Shown here: positions 46,154 to 54,658 of the stretch, one piece after another
How positions within the stretch are numbered: the stretch's first letter is position 1
Layout of the letters: every line of letters starts with the position of its first letter
Origin: Pseudomonas sp. GV085
Lineage (GTDB): Bacteria; Pseudomonadota; Gammaproteobacteria; Pseudomonadales; Pseudomonadaceae
Direction of reading: 5' to 3'
Assembly (NCBI RefSeq): GCF_003050925.1
Contig: NZ_QAOV01000006.1
Location: forward strand, 248,001 to 312,000
DNA length: 64,000 nucleotides
Program-made: the position numbers and the translations under genes
The notes under the pieces: model-generated
What the model saw: only the letters and a program-made list of their open reading frames with translations
Told to the model about the DNA's origin: nothing
The model's database searches: none

Positions 46154-46255
46154 TAGGAGCGAGCTTGCTCCGGGCGGCGTTCCGACGAAGACGGTGGATC
46201 AGCCAGGAATGATGTTGTCTGACACTCCCTCTTCGCGAGCAAGCTCGCTCCTACA
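46154..46255. repeat. REP doublet (family 1) supplying the stop codon of the MFS gene
   Basis: TTAGGAGCGAGCTTGCTCC at the left and GCGAGCAAGCTCGCTCCTACA at the right. On the minus strand the first TAG of the right arm (CTG-TAG-GAGC) ends the MFS reading frame. Confidence 0.88.
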
Positions 46256-47438
46256 GGTCACTGCGACGCTTGAGTAGCAGGGTCAACCCCAACCCCGTCA
46301 CCGACAACAACGCCGCACTGAAGAAAATCCACACATAACCCAGGTTCAACGCCACTGCGCCCATCAACGGGCCGGCGATGGCCAGCGCCAGGTCAAAAAA
46401 CACCGCATAAGCACTCAAGCCCGCGCCACGGCTGGAGTTGGGCACCTGTTTGATGGCCTCGACACCCAGCGCCGGGTACACCAGGGACAGGCCGAACCCG
46501 GTCAGACCGGCGCCAATGAGCGCATACGCGGTCGAAGGTGCCAGCCATAGCAGCACCAGGCCAACCGTCTCGATGCCCATGCAGGCAATGGCCGACGTGA
46601 ACCCGCCGAATCGGCTGATGGCGGAAATGAACAGCAGTCGCGACAGAATGAAACACACGCCAAACACAGTCAGGCAGTAGGCCGCGCCGGTCCAGCCGCG
46701 ATTGAGATAGTACAGGGTGATAAAGGTCGTCAGGGTGCCGTAGCCAATGGACGCCAGGCTCAGGCTCGCGCCAAACGGCGCAATACGTCCAAACACCGCC
46801 CAGAACGGCAGGCGCTCACCGCGTACCACCGGCACCGAAGGCTTGTTGCGAATCAGCAACAGTGCGGCCAGGGCCAGCAGCGACAGGGCAATGCCCAGGC
46901 TGGCGAAACCGAGCTGTTGCACCATCACCACACCGAGCGGCGCACCGATGGCAATCGCCCCATAGGACGCGATGCCGTTCCAGGAAATCGACCGCGCGGT
47001 ATGCTCGGCACCGACCTGGCCCATGCACCAACTGATGGTGCCGACGCCGATCAATCCTTGGGCGATCCCCAGCAACAGGCGCCCGGCGATCAGGATCAGC
47101 AGGCTGAGCAAGGGAAAGCCTTGCAACAGGGTCGACAGCAAGGTCAGCACGCCGCTGAGCACAATCCCCGACAAGCCGTAGATGATTGCGCGCTTGGTGC
47201 CAACATTGTCGGACATCCGCCCGGCCATGGGCCGGCTGAGCAGGGTGGCGAGGTATTGCGAGCCGATGGTCAACCCGGCCACGATGGCGCTGAACCCGAG
47301 CTGCTCGTGGACATAACCCGGCAGTACCGCAATCGGCAAACCGATGCAGAGGAAGGCGATGAAGGTATAGAAGACGATGGAGACGATCTGCAGGGTGATC
47401 GCCATGGAGCTTTGCGGGGCAATTTGCTGCACAGACAT
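46251..47438 (-). CDS. MFS transporter
   Basis: 395 residues with twelve hydrophobic segments. The loop 2-3 signature is present as GRMSDNVGTKRAIIYGL. Later RLLLGIAQGLIGVGTISWCMGQVGAEHTARSISWNGIASYGAIAIGAPLGV matches the YhhS/arabinose-efflux-like subgroup (DHA1 type). It is likely an exporter driven by protons; the substrate cannot be inferred. The C-terminus RRSDL stops at a TAG that belongs to a REP element, so the tail may be shortened or altered relative to relatives. Confidence 0.87.
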   Translation of the reverse strand: MSVQQIAPQSSMAITLQIVSIVFYTFIAFLCIGLPIAVLPGYVHEQLGFSAIVAGLTIGSQYLATLLSRPMAGRMSDNVGTKRAIIYGLSGIVLSGVLTLLSTLLQGFPLLSLLILIAGRLLLGIAQGLIGVGTISWCMGQVGAEHTARSISWNGIASYGAIAIGAPLGVVMVQQLGFASLGIALSLLALAALLLIRNKPSVPVVRGERLPFWAVFGRIAPFGASLSLASIGYGTLTTFITLYYLNRGWTGAAYCLTVFGVCFILSRLLFISAISRFGGFTSAIACMGIETVGLVLLWLAPSTAYALIGAGLTGFGLSLVYPALGVEAIKQVPNSSRGAGLSAYAVFFDLALAIAGPLMGAVALNLGYVWIFFSAALLSVTGLGLTLLLKRRSDL

Positions 47439-47534
47439 GAGGGCTCGTTCGCGGGCGGCGGTGGGAGAACTGCATCATGGCGTGGCGGTGGGATAAAAGA
47501 AAGCAGGCTAACTATATCTCATGGGCTACCTCAC

Positions 47535-47634
47535 TGTAGGAGCGAGCTCGCTCGCGATGGACGACAACGATAACGCGCTCAACCTGAATGAACGCGTTAT
47601 CCAGACGTTTTTCGCGAGCGAGCTCGCTCCTACA
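47535..47634. repeat. REP doublet (family 1)
   Basis: TGTAGGAGCGAGCTCGCTCGCGAT and its mirror. The spacer contains GACAACGATAACGCG and further matches the spacer of the 14.6-kb copy (CTGAATGAACGCG against CTGGATGAACGCG). Confidence 0.92.
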
Positions 47635-47651
47635 AGTGCAGCGAGGTCGCT

Positions 47652-49238
47652 TTAGAACACCACACCCTGACTACGCAGGTAGTCGTCGTAGGTGCCGCTG
47701 AAGTCGGTTACGCCGTTAGGGCTCAACTCGATGATGCGGGTGGCCAGGGACGATACGAACTCACGGTCGTGGCTGACGAAGATCAGCGTGCCCGGATAGT
47801 TCTCCAGCGCCAGGTTCAGCGACTCGATGGATTCCATGTCCAAGTGGTTGGTCGGTTCGTCCATCACCAGTACGTTCGGCTTTTGCAGGATCAGCTTGCC
47901 GAACAGCATGCGACCTTGTTCACCACCGGAAATCACCTTGACCGACTTGAGGATCTCGTCGTTGGAGAACAGCATCCGGCCCAGTGTGCCGCGAATGATC
48001 TGCTCGCCCTGGGTCCACTGGCCCATCCAGTCGAACAGGCTGACGTCGTCTTCGAAGTCGTGGGCATGGTCCTGGGCGTAGTAGCCCAGCTCCGCGCTTT
48101 CGGTCCATTTCACGGAACCGGCGTCCGGTGTCAGCTCACCCATCAGGGTGCGCAGCAGGGTGGTCTTGCCGATACCGTTCGGGCCGATGATCGCTACGCG
48201 CTCGCCAGCTTCGACGGTGAAGCTGAAGTTCTTGAACAGGGTCTTGCCATCGAAGCCCTTGGACATCTGCTCGATGGTCACGGCCTGGCGGTGCAGTTTC
48301 TTGGTCTGTTCGAAGCGGATGAATGGGCTCACGCGGCTCGATGGCTTGACTTCGGCCAGCTGGATCTTGTCGATCTGCTTGGCACGGGACGTGGCCTGCT
48401 TGGCTTTCGAGGCGTTGGCCGAGAAGCGGCTGACGAAGGTCTGCAGTTCGGAGATCTGCGCTTTCTTCTTGGCGTTGTCCGACAGCAGTTGCTCGCGGGA
48501 CTGGGTCGCCGCGGTCATGTACTCGTCGTAGTTGCCCGGGAACAGGCGCAACTCACCGTAGTCCAGGTCGGCCATGTGAGTGCAGACGCTGTTAAGGAAG
48601 TGACGGTCGTGGGAAATGATGATCATGGTGCTGTTACGCGCCTTGAGGATCGTTTCCAGCCAGCGGATGGTGTTGATGTCCAGGTGGTTGGTCGGTTCGT
48701 CGAGCAACAGCACTTCCGGATCGGAGAACAGTGCCTGAGCGAGCAACACCCGCAGTTTCCAGCCCGGAGCCACTTCGGACATCGGACCGAAATGCTGTTC
48801 CAGGGGGATACCCAGGCCCAGCAGCAGTTCACCGGCACGGGATTCGGCGGTGTAGCCATCCATTTCGGCGAATTCGGTTTCCAGCTCGGCCACGGCCATG
48901 CCGTCTTCTTCGCTCATTTCCGGCAGCGAGTAGATGCGGTCGCGCTCGGCCTTGACCTTCCACAGCTCTTCGTGACCCATGATCACGGTGTCGATCACGT
49001 TGAATTCTTCGTAGGCGAACTGGTCCTGGCGCAATTTACCCAGGCGCACGTTCGGTTCCAGCATGACCTGGCCGCCGGACGGCTCGAGGTCATCGCCGAG
49101 AATCTTCATGAAGGTCGACTTGCCGCAACCGTTGGCGCCGATCAGACCGTAACGGTTGCCACCGTTGAACTTGACCGAAACGTTTTCGAAGAGCGGCTTG
49201 GCGCCGAACTGCATCGTGATGTTAGCTGTAGAAATCAA
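47652..49238 (-). CDS. ybiT: ABC-F ATPase YbiT-type
   Basis: 528 residues, two fused ABC domains. The Walker A motifs are GANGCGKST (34-42) and GPNGIGKTT. The LSGGQ-like motifs are degenerate ([15 protein letters not shown]) in the first half and [15 protein letters not shown] in the second. Both Walker B motifs are followed by DEPTNHLD. The arm and linker region is [33 protein letters not shown] proteins act on the ribosome E site during translation stress. I chose a TTG start (encoding [11 protein letters not shown]) with AGGAAA seven bases upstream, matching the usual family N-terminus. The frame continues upstream without family similarity. Confidence 0.9.
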   Translation of the reverse strand: MISTANITMQFGAKPLFENVSVKFNGGNRYGLIGANGCGKSTFMKILGDDLEPSGGQVMLEPNVRLGKLRQDQFAYEEFNVIDTVIMGHEELWKVKAERDRIYSLPEMSEEDGMAVAELETEFAEMDGYTAESRAGELLLGLGIPLEQHFGPMSEVAPGWKLRVLLAQALFSDPEVLLLDEPTNHLDINTIRWLETILKARNSTMIIISHDRHFLNSVCTHMADLDYGELRLFPGNYDEYMTAATQSREQLLSDNAKKKAQISELQTFVSRFSANASKAKQATSRAKQIDKIQLAEVKPSSRVSPFIRFEQTKKLHRQAVTIEQMSKGFDGKTLFKNFSFTVEAGERVAIIGPNGIGKTTLLRTLMGELTPDAGSVKWTESAELGYYAQDHAHDFEDDVSLFDWMGQWTQGEQIIRGTLGRMLFSNDEILKSVKVISGGEQGRMLFGKLILQKPNVLVMDEPTNHLDMESIESLNLALENYPGTLIFVSHDREFVSSLATRIIELSPNGVTDFSGTYDDYLRSQGVVF

Positions 49239-49613
49239 AGGTTTTTCCTGCGAAGCATTCAGAGTAGCCAGGGTTGCGGCAGTACCGCGCTTGACCCGAA
49301 TCAAAGTGCGCTGAAAGCGGGTTTTCCCGTCATCAGCGAAGAGGCACGTAAAGTTTGGCGGCAATTGTACTGGTCTGGCTCTTTAAACGATAGGGCGTTG
49401 AGACCACTGCAACGCTTTGGCGGATTTTGCGGACACATTTTCGCAGTTGCAGGTTAACCATTGGTTACAAACTGTGGCTAAAATGCCATCCATCAGCCGA
49501 AAACCGACCATCGGCTAGGCTTGATGGCACTAAGGGGCCGCTGTTTCGTAACCAGTCGCTGCACAAGACCCGGGAGGGCGCAGCTTGTTTACTTCCGATC
49601 TGTGACGATTTCC
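49239..49613. other. 375-bp divergent region between ybiT and lpxO
   Basis: The ybiT side is the open but unconserved upstream frame. The lpxO side has a PhoP-box-like direct repeat with a -10 element (49452-49484) and then about 130 bp of leader. I see no small gene. Confidence 0.55.
49452..49484 (+). promoter_or_regulatory. PhoP-box-like promoter upstream of lpxO
   Basis: GGTTAA, five bases, GGTTAC resembles the PhoP consensus (T/G)GTTTA-N5-(T/G)GTTTA. After ten more bases comes TAAAAT (49479-49484), a five-of-six -10 match. No -35 hexamer exists at the usual position, as expected for an activator-dependent promoter. Confidence 0.42.
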
Positions 49614-50513
49614 GTGAAACTCATCATTGCCGTTATCTACGTTGTCTGCATTGCGTATGTCCACCTGCGCGGTCAGGTGCGCCACAAGCTGGGCCGCCAG
49701 TTGAGTGATCACTCGACGTTTCTGGCGCCGATCAATTGCTTTCTTTATCTGTTTTCGAAAATCCCCAACAAGCCTTATCTCGACCCGGCCGACTTTCCCG
49801 ACCTGAGCCCGCTGCAGGCGCATTGGGAAGAAATTCGTGCCGAAGGCCAGAACTTGCTTCACACCGGCGAGATCAAGCGCTCGAATCAATACGATGACGT
49901 CGGTTTCAACTCGTTTTTCAAGACCGGCTGGAAGCGCTTCTATCTCAAGTGGTACGGCGACAGCCACCCGTCGGCGATGAAACTCTGCCCGCGTACCACT
50001 GAGCTGGTACAGGGCATTGGCTCGATCAAGGCGGCGATGTTCGCCGAGCTGCCCCCGGGCTCCAGACTGGTGCGCCATCGCGATCCGTACGCCGGTTCGT
50101 ACCGTTATCACCTGGGCCTGGAAACCCCCAACGCTGCCGGCTGCTACATCAATGTCGATGGCCAGAACTACCATTGGCGCGATGGCGAAGCGGTGATGTT
50201 CGATGAGACCTACATTCATTACGCAGAGAACACCACGCCGCACAATCGCATCATCTTGTTCTGCGACGTCGAGCGGCCGATGAAATATCGCTGGGTTGTG
50301 GCATTCAATCGCTGGTTCAGCCGCACAGTCATGTCGGCGGCAGGCGCGCCGAACGAGGCGGGCGACAGGACCGGCGGGCTCAATCGGCTGTTCAGCAGGA
50401 TCTACAAGGTTCGCCTGCACGGCAAACAACTGAAAAAGCGCAATCGCACGCTTTACTACCTTGCAAAGTGGTCGATCTTTGCCGGGCTGCTGGCGGTCTT
50501 TATTCTGATTTGA
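49614..50513 (+). CDS. lpxO: lipid A 2-hydroxylase (Fe(II)/2-oxoglutarate dioxygenase)
   Basis: 299 residues, the usual LpxO length. An N-terminal anchor (MKLIIAVIYVVCIAYVHL) and a C-terminal hydrophobic helix (WSIFAGLLAVFILI) flank an aspartyl/asparaginyl beta-hydroxylase domain. RLVRHRDPYAGSYRYHLGLETP supplies the iron-binding His and the region around it. VMFDETYIHYAENTT gives the distal His and the 2-oxoglutarate site. It hydroxylates the 3-hydroxymyristate/laurate chain of lipid A at the inner membrane face. A GTG start was chosen because it gives the family N-terminus. The ribosome site is weak. Confidence 0.9.
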   Translation: MKLIIAVIYVVCIAYVHLRGQVRHKLGRQLSDHSTFLAPINCFLYLFSKIPNKPYLDPADFPDLSPLQAHWEEIRAEGQNLLHTGEIKRSNQYDDVGFNSFFKTGWKRFYLKWYGDSHPSAMKLCPRTTELVQGIGSIKAAMFAELPPGSRLVRHRDPYAGSYRYHLGLETPNAAGCYINVDGQNYHWRDGEAVMFDETYIHYAENTTPHNRIILFCDVERPMKYRWVVAFNRWFSRTVMSAAGAPNEAGDRTGGLNRLFSRIYKVRLHGKQLKKRNRTLYYLAKWSIFAGLLAVFILI

Positions 50514-50655
50514 GGGGGGATGTTCGGGCTGCTGATGTCATCGTCGGAACATCCAGCCTGTTACATCTTGCCGGGGAGGTTTTTGTTAACAAAACCGAAC
50601 CCCGGGCGTAGCGTGGTATCGAAGTCCTTATCCACGCGACGTAGAGAGGCACCCC

Positions 50656-50997
50656 ATGAACCGATACGTGTTTGGCGCCATTGTGCTGGCCTTGAGTGCC
50701 ATATTGGGCTCTCTGGCCGATGCCTCTGCTGCGTTGCAATTGGCCCAGAACCTGCCGGGCCGCACCAACAACAATCCTTACAACAGTCCGATCCACCGGG
50801 CCAACCCCAACAGCATGCAAGGCACTCAACCCAGCGCCCCGGCCATACGCGGACCCAATACCGTGCCGGTCCAGCGCTCGCCGACACTGGACAACGGTGG
50901 CATCGGTAATCGCTATCCCGACCGGACCGCTCCCGCCAGCCCTCCGAAATTCATTCCCAATCCTGCCCCGCGAGACACCGGCAGCAACAACCGTTGA
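50656..50997 (+). CDS. exported low-complexity Asn/Pro-rich protein
   Basis: 113 residues: a signal peptide (MNRYVFGAIVLALSAILGSLADASA), then a mature part rich in Asn, Pro, Thr and Arg (LPGRTNNNPYNSPIHRANPNS, IPNPAPRDTGSNNR). No domain is recognisable and it is probably disordered. GTAGAGAGG lies upstream of the ATG. Similar short secreted proteins exist in other pseudomonads, without known function. Confidence 0.7.
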   Translation: MNRYVFGAIVLALSAILGSLADASAALQLAQNLPGRTNNNPYNSPIHRANPNSMQGTQPSAPAIRGPNTVPVQRSPTLDNGGIGNRYPDRTAPASPPKFIPNPAPRDTGSNNR

Positions 50998-51064
50998 GTA
51001 GCAGGCATCACCTCTGCCCGCTATTTTTCACCAAACCTCATGTCTATCGGAAAAGGAATCCTGA

Positions 51065-52228
51065 ATGTTGCGCAAAAACCTCTTGGCAACCCTCTGTGCC
51101 AGCGTATTGATCAGCACCACTGTTCCTGTGCTTGCCGCACCCGCCTGGACGATGAAAAGCGAAGCAGGCACCCTCGAGGTCACCCCCGTCGTGACGGGGC
51201 TGGAGCACCCGTGGGCCCTGGCATTCCTGCCGGATCGTAAAGGCATGCTGGTAACCGAACGACCCGGCAACCTGCGATGGGTGACCGCCGACGGCAAGCT
51301 GTCAGCGCCGCTCAATGGCGTGCCAACGGTCTGGGCCAAGGGGCAGGGCGGCTTGCTGGACGTGGCGTTGTCACCGGATTTCAAGCAGGACCGGACGGTC
51401 TATCTGTCCTATGCCGAAGGGGGTGGTGAGGACAACAAGGCCGGTACTGCGGTGGGGCGCGGCCGGCTCTGCGACGATATGACGGCGCTCAAGGACTTCC
51501 ACGTGATCCTGCGTCAGGAACCCAAACTCTCGGTGGGCAACCATTTCGGCTCGCGGCTGGTGTTCGATCGCGACGGCTACCTGTTCGTGACCCTGGGGGA
51601 AAACAACGACCGCCCGACCGCCCAGGACCTCGACAAACTGCAGGGCAAAGTGGTGCGGATCTACCCGGACGGCACGGTGCCCAAGGACAACCCCTTTGTC
51701 GGCCAAGCCAACGTGCGCCCGGAGATCTGGTCCTACGGCCAGCGCAATCCGCAAGGCGCGGCGCTCAACCCGTGGAACGGCACACTCTGGGAAAACGAAC
51801 ATGGCCCCCGGGGCGGCGATGAAATCAACATCATCGAGCGTGGCAAGAACTACGGCTGGCCGCTGGCGACCCATGGCATCAACTACTCCGGTCTACCGAT
51901 TCCCGAAGCGAAGGGTGATACCGTCGAGGGCACCGTTGCCCCGAACCATGTCTGGGAAAAATCCCCGGGCCTGAGTGGCATGGCGTTCTACGATGCCGAC
52001 CGTTTCAAGGCCTGGCAACGCAACGTGTTTATCGGCGCGTTGGTCAGCCAGGAACTGATCCGCCTGGAGTTCGATGGCGACAAGGTCGTGCACGAGGAGC
52101 GTTTGCTCGGTGAGTTGAAAAAACGCATTCGCGATGTGCGACAGGGGCCGGATGGCTATTTGTATGTGCTGACCGATGAGGAGAACGGTGGCGTTTACAA
52201 AGTCGGGTTGAAGTTGCCGGCTGACTAA
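51065..52228 (+). CDS. soluble PQQ-dependent aldose sugar dehydrogenase (YliI/Asd-like)
   Basis: 387 residues: a signal peptide (MLRKNLLATLCASVLISTTVPVLAA) and a six-bladed beta-propeller of the GSDH family. Landmarks are EHPWALAFLPDRKGMLVTERPGNL, GQGGLLDVALSPDF (PQQ-site blade), SVGNHFGSRLVFDRDGYLFVTLGENND with the base His, YGQRNPQGAALNPWNGTLWENEHGPRGGDEIN and KNYGWP. It oxidises aldose sugars in the periplasm with PQQ. It could feed electrons to the respiratory chain, but the natural sugar is unknown. It ends about 60 bp before the ilvA leader peptide. Confidence 0.92.
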   Translation: MLRKNLLATLCASVLISTTVPVLAAPAWTMKSEAGTLEVTPVVTGLEHPWALAFLPDRKGMLVTERPGNLRWVTADGKLSAPLNGVPTVWAKGQGGLLDVALSPDFKQDRTVYLSYAEGGGEDNKAGTAVGRGRLCDDMTALKDFHVILRQEPKLSVGNHFGSRLVFDRDGYLFVTLGENNDRPTAQDLDKLQGKVVRIYPDGTVPKDNPFVGQANVRPEIWSYGQRNPQGAALNPWNGTLWENEHGPRGGDEINIIERGKNYGWPLATHGINYSGLPIPEAKGDTVEGTVAPNHVWEKSPGLSGMAFYDADRFKAWQRNVFIGALVSQELIRLEFDGDKVVHEERLLGELKKRIRDVRQGPDGYLYVLTDEENGGVYKVGLKLPAD

Positions 52229-52241
52229 AGGCATCTACAAA
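52214..52241 (+). promoter_or_regulatory. candidate promoter for the attenuated ilvA-like gene
   Basis: TTGCCG (52214-52219), 16 bp, TACAAA (52236-52241). A start near 52248 would put the whole leader-peptide and hairpin region in the transcript. An alternative, TTGACT/TAATTT (52251-52279), would start at the leader ATG itself. Confidence 0.3.
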
Positions 52242-52285
52242 AACTTGCCATTGACTTGCTACCACCGCCCGGCTAATTTCGAGCC

Positions 52286-52351
52286 ATGACTTCCACCGTA
52301 TTGCGCTGCCAGCCAAGCATTATTACCGCCATTCCTCATTTGGCGGGCTAG
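52286..52351 (+). CDS. leader peptide of a transcription attenuator (Thr/Val/Leu/Ile codons)
   Basis: 21 codons and a TAG stop. The peptide starts MTSTVL and contains SIITAI. Control residues are Thr at positions 2, 4 and 14, Val 5, Leu 6 and 19, and Ile at 12, 13 and 16, so eight or nine of 21 codons read the branched-chain family. Two adjacent Ile codons and a Thr codon sit just before the first regulatory arm. It ends 18 bases before an intrinsic terminator that precedes the threonine deaminase gene. Confidence 0.72.
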   Translation: MTSTVLRCQPSIITAIPHLAG

Positions 52352-52394
52352 CTCACGACTGCAGCACCCAACCCGCCCTTGAGGCGGGTTTTTA
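52342..52394 (+). promoter_or_regulatory. attenuator: antiterminator and terminator stems before ilvA-like gene
   Basis: GGCGGG (52342-52347, the end of the leader peptide) can pair with CCCGCC (52372-52377) as an antiterminator. Otherwise AACCCGCC (52370-52377) pairs with GGCGGGTT (52383-52390) and a TTTTT run follows, forming the terminator 41 bp before the ATG. CCGCC near 52265 can pair with the same GGCGG, giving a three-way switch. Confidence 0.72.
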
Positions 52395-52435
52395 CTTTCT
52401 GTCTCCCGGGCCCCGATCAATGTCAGGAGACGACC

Positions 52436-53449
52436 ATGAGTTTTACAGCCGATCAACAAGCCCTGCTTGAGCGCTACGTGAAAAAAATCCTTGTCGCGCC
52501 GGTGTATGAACTGGCTGTGCGCACGCCGTTGCAAGCGGCGCCGGCCTTGTCTGTAGCCTTGGGTAATCAGATCCTGCTCAAGCGCGAAGACTTGCAACCG
52601 ACCTTTTCCTTCAAGATCCGCGGCGCCTACAACAAGCTGGTGCAACTGAGCGAGGCGCAAAAGACTCGTGGTGTGGTCACGGCTTCTGCCGGCAATCATG
52701 CGCAGGGCGTGGCGCTGGCGGCACGGGAATTGGGGATCAACGCGACTATCGTCATGCCCTGCACGACGCCGCAATTGAAGGTCATCGGGGTGCGCAGTCG
52801 CGGCGCCGATGCGGTGTTGCACGGCGAAAGTTTTCCGTTTGCACTGGCCTATGCGCTGGATCTGGCCCGGGAAACCGGTCGCACCTTTGTTTCGCCCTTC
52901 GACGATCCGCAAGTGATCGCGGGGCAAGGCACGGTGGCCATGGAAATCCTGCGCCAGCATCAAGGGCCGCTGGATGCGATCTTCGTGCCGGTGGGTGGCG
53001 GGGGGCTGATCGCAGGCATCGCCGCTTACGTCAAATACTTGCGGCCCGAGGTGCGCATCATCGGCGTCGAGTCGGAGCATTCCGCGTGCCTGCAAGCCGC
53101 GTTGCTCACCGGTGAGCGAGTGATCCTGCCCAGCGTCGGCACCTTCGCCGACGGGGTGGCGGTGGCACAGATCGGCGCTTACGGGTTTGAGGTCTGCCGG
53201 TTTTGCGTCGATGAGGTGGTGACGGTCAGCAACGATGAGCTTTGCGCCGCGATCAAGAATATCTATGACGATACCCGCTCGATCACCGAACCTTCCGGCG
53301 CGCTGGCGGTGGCCGGGATCAAAAAGTACGTGGCACAGAGCGGCGCTCGTGGTCAGACCCTGGTCGCCATCGACTCGGGTGCCAACATCAATTTCGACAG
53401 CCTGGGGCATGTGGCCGAGCGAGCTGCGTTGAGTGGCGCTGCGGCATGA
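52436..53449 (+). CDS. threonine ammonia-lyase, catalytic domain only
   Basis: 337 residues, a fold-type II PLP enzyme. Lys60 in PTFSFKIRGAYNK binds PLP. SAGNHAQGVA is the substrate/phosphate loop, and VPVGGGGLIAGIA and the late CIxSGAN-like phrase AIDSGANINFD complete the site. It converts threonine to 2-oxobutyrate, the first step to isoleucine. The C-terminal ACT-like regulatory domains of full IlvA (about 500 residues) are absent. The protein ends after the catalytic domain and nothing ACT-like follows. Expression seems to be controlled by attenuation in place of allosteric feedback. A serine dehydratase activity is possible. GGAG precedes the ATG. Confidence 0.85.
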   Translation: MSFTADQQALLERYVKKILVAPVYELAVRTPLQAAPALSVALGNQILLKREDLQPTFSFKIRGAYNKLVQLSEAQKTRGVVTASAGNHAQGVALAARELGINATIVMPCTTPQLKVIGVRSRGADAVLHGESFPFALAYALDLARETGRTFVSPFDDPQVIAGQGTVAMEILRQHQGPLDAIFVPVGGGGLIAGIAAYVKYLRPEVRIIGVESEHSACLQAALLTGERVILPSVGTFADGVAVAQIGAYGFEVCRFCVDEVVTVSNDELCAAIKNIYDDTRSITEPSGALAVAGIKKYVAQSGARGQTLVAIDSGANINFDSLGHVAERAALSGAAA

Positions 53450-53513
53450 GTCTCGGGCAGGCCGACAGCGGGCGCCGCAAGCGGGCGCCACGGGGGTCCG
53501 CCGGATGGCCGGG

Positions 53514-53996
53514 TTATTCCTGAGTGGCTTTCTCGACCTTGTTCGACGCCGACCAGATTCGGTAGCGCACTTCGATGTTCTTGGGTACGTACAGCACGAG
53601 TGGCAGCTTGCTGTTGTAACGCAGCAGAAAGCCGTCACCGACCACCGGTACAAAATCCTGTTTGCGCGTGCCGTCCGGGCAGGCCATCAGCGTGCTCATC
53701 GGGCCAATGACGTTTTCCAGGCGATAGAACGGGTAGCCCCAGCCCTCGAGATTCTTCTCTTCGAGGATGCCACCCAGACGCGGGTTATTGCAGTCGATGG
53801 TCATCATCTTGCCGGCCAGGATCTCGACCTGGAAGTCGTTTTCCCGGAGCTGTGGCGCGAGGTGGATCACCTGGCGGGTAAACCCGCTTTCGGCCTTTGG
53901 ATAGGGCGCGGTGTCTTCGAGTTTGGCGGCGTGTGCCAGACCCGTCAGTCCGAGAGCGAATAACCCGAGTGTCGCGTGTGCAGTCAAAGAACTCAT
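53514..53996 (-). CDS. eco: ecotin, periplasmic serine protease inhibitor
   Basis: 160 residues: a signal peptide to AHA (residue 23) and the ecotin fold. [17 protein letters not shown], the paired Cys69 and Cys106 of the reactive loop disulfide, [14 protein letters not shown], and [24 protein letters not shown] are all present. The reactive-site loop reads [10 protein letters not shown]. By alignment with E. coli (STMM, P1 Met84) the P1 residue here is Leu103. Ecotin forms a dimer that blocks trypsin-like, chymotrypsin-like and elastase-type proteases. AAGGAGG precedes the chosen ATG. Confidence 0.93.
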   Translation of the reverse strand: MSSLTAHATLGLFALGLTGLAHAAKLEDTAPYPKAESGFTRQVIHLAPQLRENDFQVEILAGKMMTIDCNNPRLGGILEEKNLEGWGYPFYRLENVIGPMSTLMACPDGTRKQDFVPVVGDGFLLRYNSKLPLVLYVPKNIEVRYRIWSASNKVEKATQE

Positions 53997-54279
53997 GGTT
54001 GCCTCCTTGCTTGAATTGAAGGGCGGCATTCTCACTGCCATGTGCAGTGAAAGCAAACCTGCAGCGCCCAGCATGCAAATTGCACGATCACAAGGGGTGC
54101 TTTTTTGCAAACTGCATGACAGGTTCAACGGGTGACTTGCCTAAACCCTTGAATTACCGATGAGCTGCACGGCGAAATTCAGGGCATGCCTTATGCTGTA
54201 GCTGTCCTTGAAGCTTGCCGGGATTTCATATGAGCGAGCATTGACCGTTATTGGCAGTCTCACATAGGAGGGAGCCGCC

Positions 54280-54546
54280 ATGTTTCTTTCTGCCTTGGAA
54301 CTTCGCAACATCATCGAAAGCAGTTTTCTGCCCAAACGCTGCCAGTGCACGCTGTCACCGGATCTGTCGATGACCGTCAAGGTCTATGCAGACGGGCAAA
54401 CCGATCACTTGGATCTATTGGTCACCGGCATTGATGCTTCCGGGCTCAATGGTTGCCGGGAAATCAACGAGTTGATTACCCAACTGCGTTCCAGACAGCA
54501 TCACGTAGAGGTCGAGCCGCACTCGATGCTGGGCAAAGCGCTTTAA
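54280..54546 (+). CDS. DUF1652 protein
   Basis: 88 residues of the Pseudomonas-specific DUF1652 type: LELRNIIESSFLPKRCQCTLSPDLSMTVKVYAD, then LLVTGIDASGLNGCREINELITQLRSR. It is small, mixed alpha/beta and cytosolic. No function has been assigned to the family as far as I know. AGGAGGGAG lies immediately upstream. It is a single gene. Confidence 0.83.
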   Translation: MFLSALELRNIIESSFLPKRCQCTLSPDLSMTVKVYADGQTDHLDLLVTGIDASGLNGCREINELITQLRSRQHHVEVEPHSMLGKAL

Positions 54547-54658
54547 CCTGCGGTTTCGAGTTGCACCGACACGCGCCGGGTCTGGAAGAACGCCAGGCCC
54601 AGCGCCAGTTCAACGGCAACCGCCAGCAAATCAGACTTTTCGGTCAGCCCTGATTCTC
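54543..54658 (-). pseudogene. possible remnant of a membrane-protein C-terminus
   Basis: In one minus-strand frame this stretch reads as a hydrophobic tail (LLAVAVELALGLAFFQTRRV) ending in a stop, with no start codon or ribosome site, squeezed between two genes. It resembles the last helix of a transporter. It could also be a chance reading. Confidence 0.25.

Noticed and set aside
47769..49457. 562-codon plus-strand frame opposite ybiT
   Set aside because: Shadow of the ABC-F gene. No domain and no ribosome site.
53450..53513. GGCGCC-rich sequence between the threonine deaminase and ecotin genes as a terminator
   Set aside because: Self-complementary GGCGCC boxes are present, but there is no T-run and no clear single stem.
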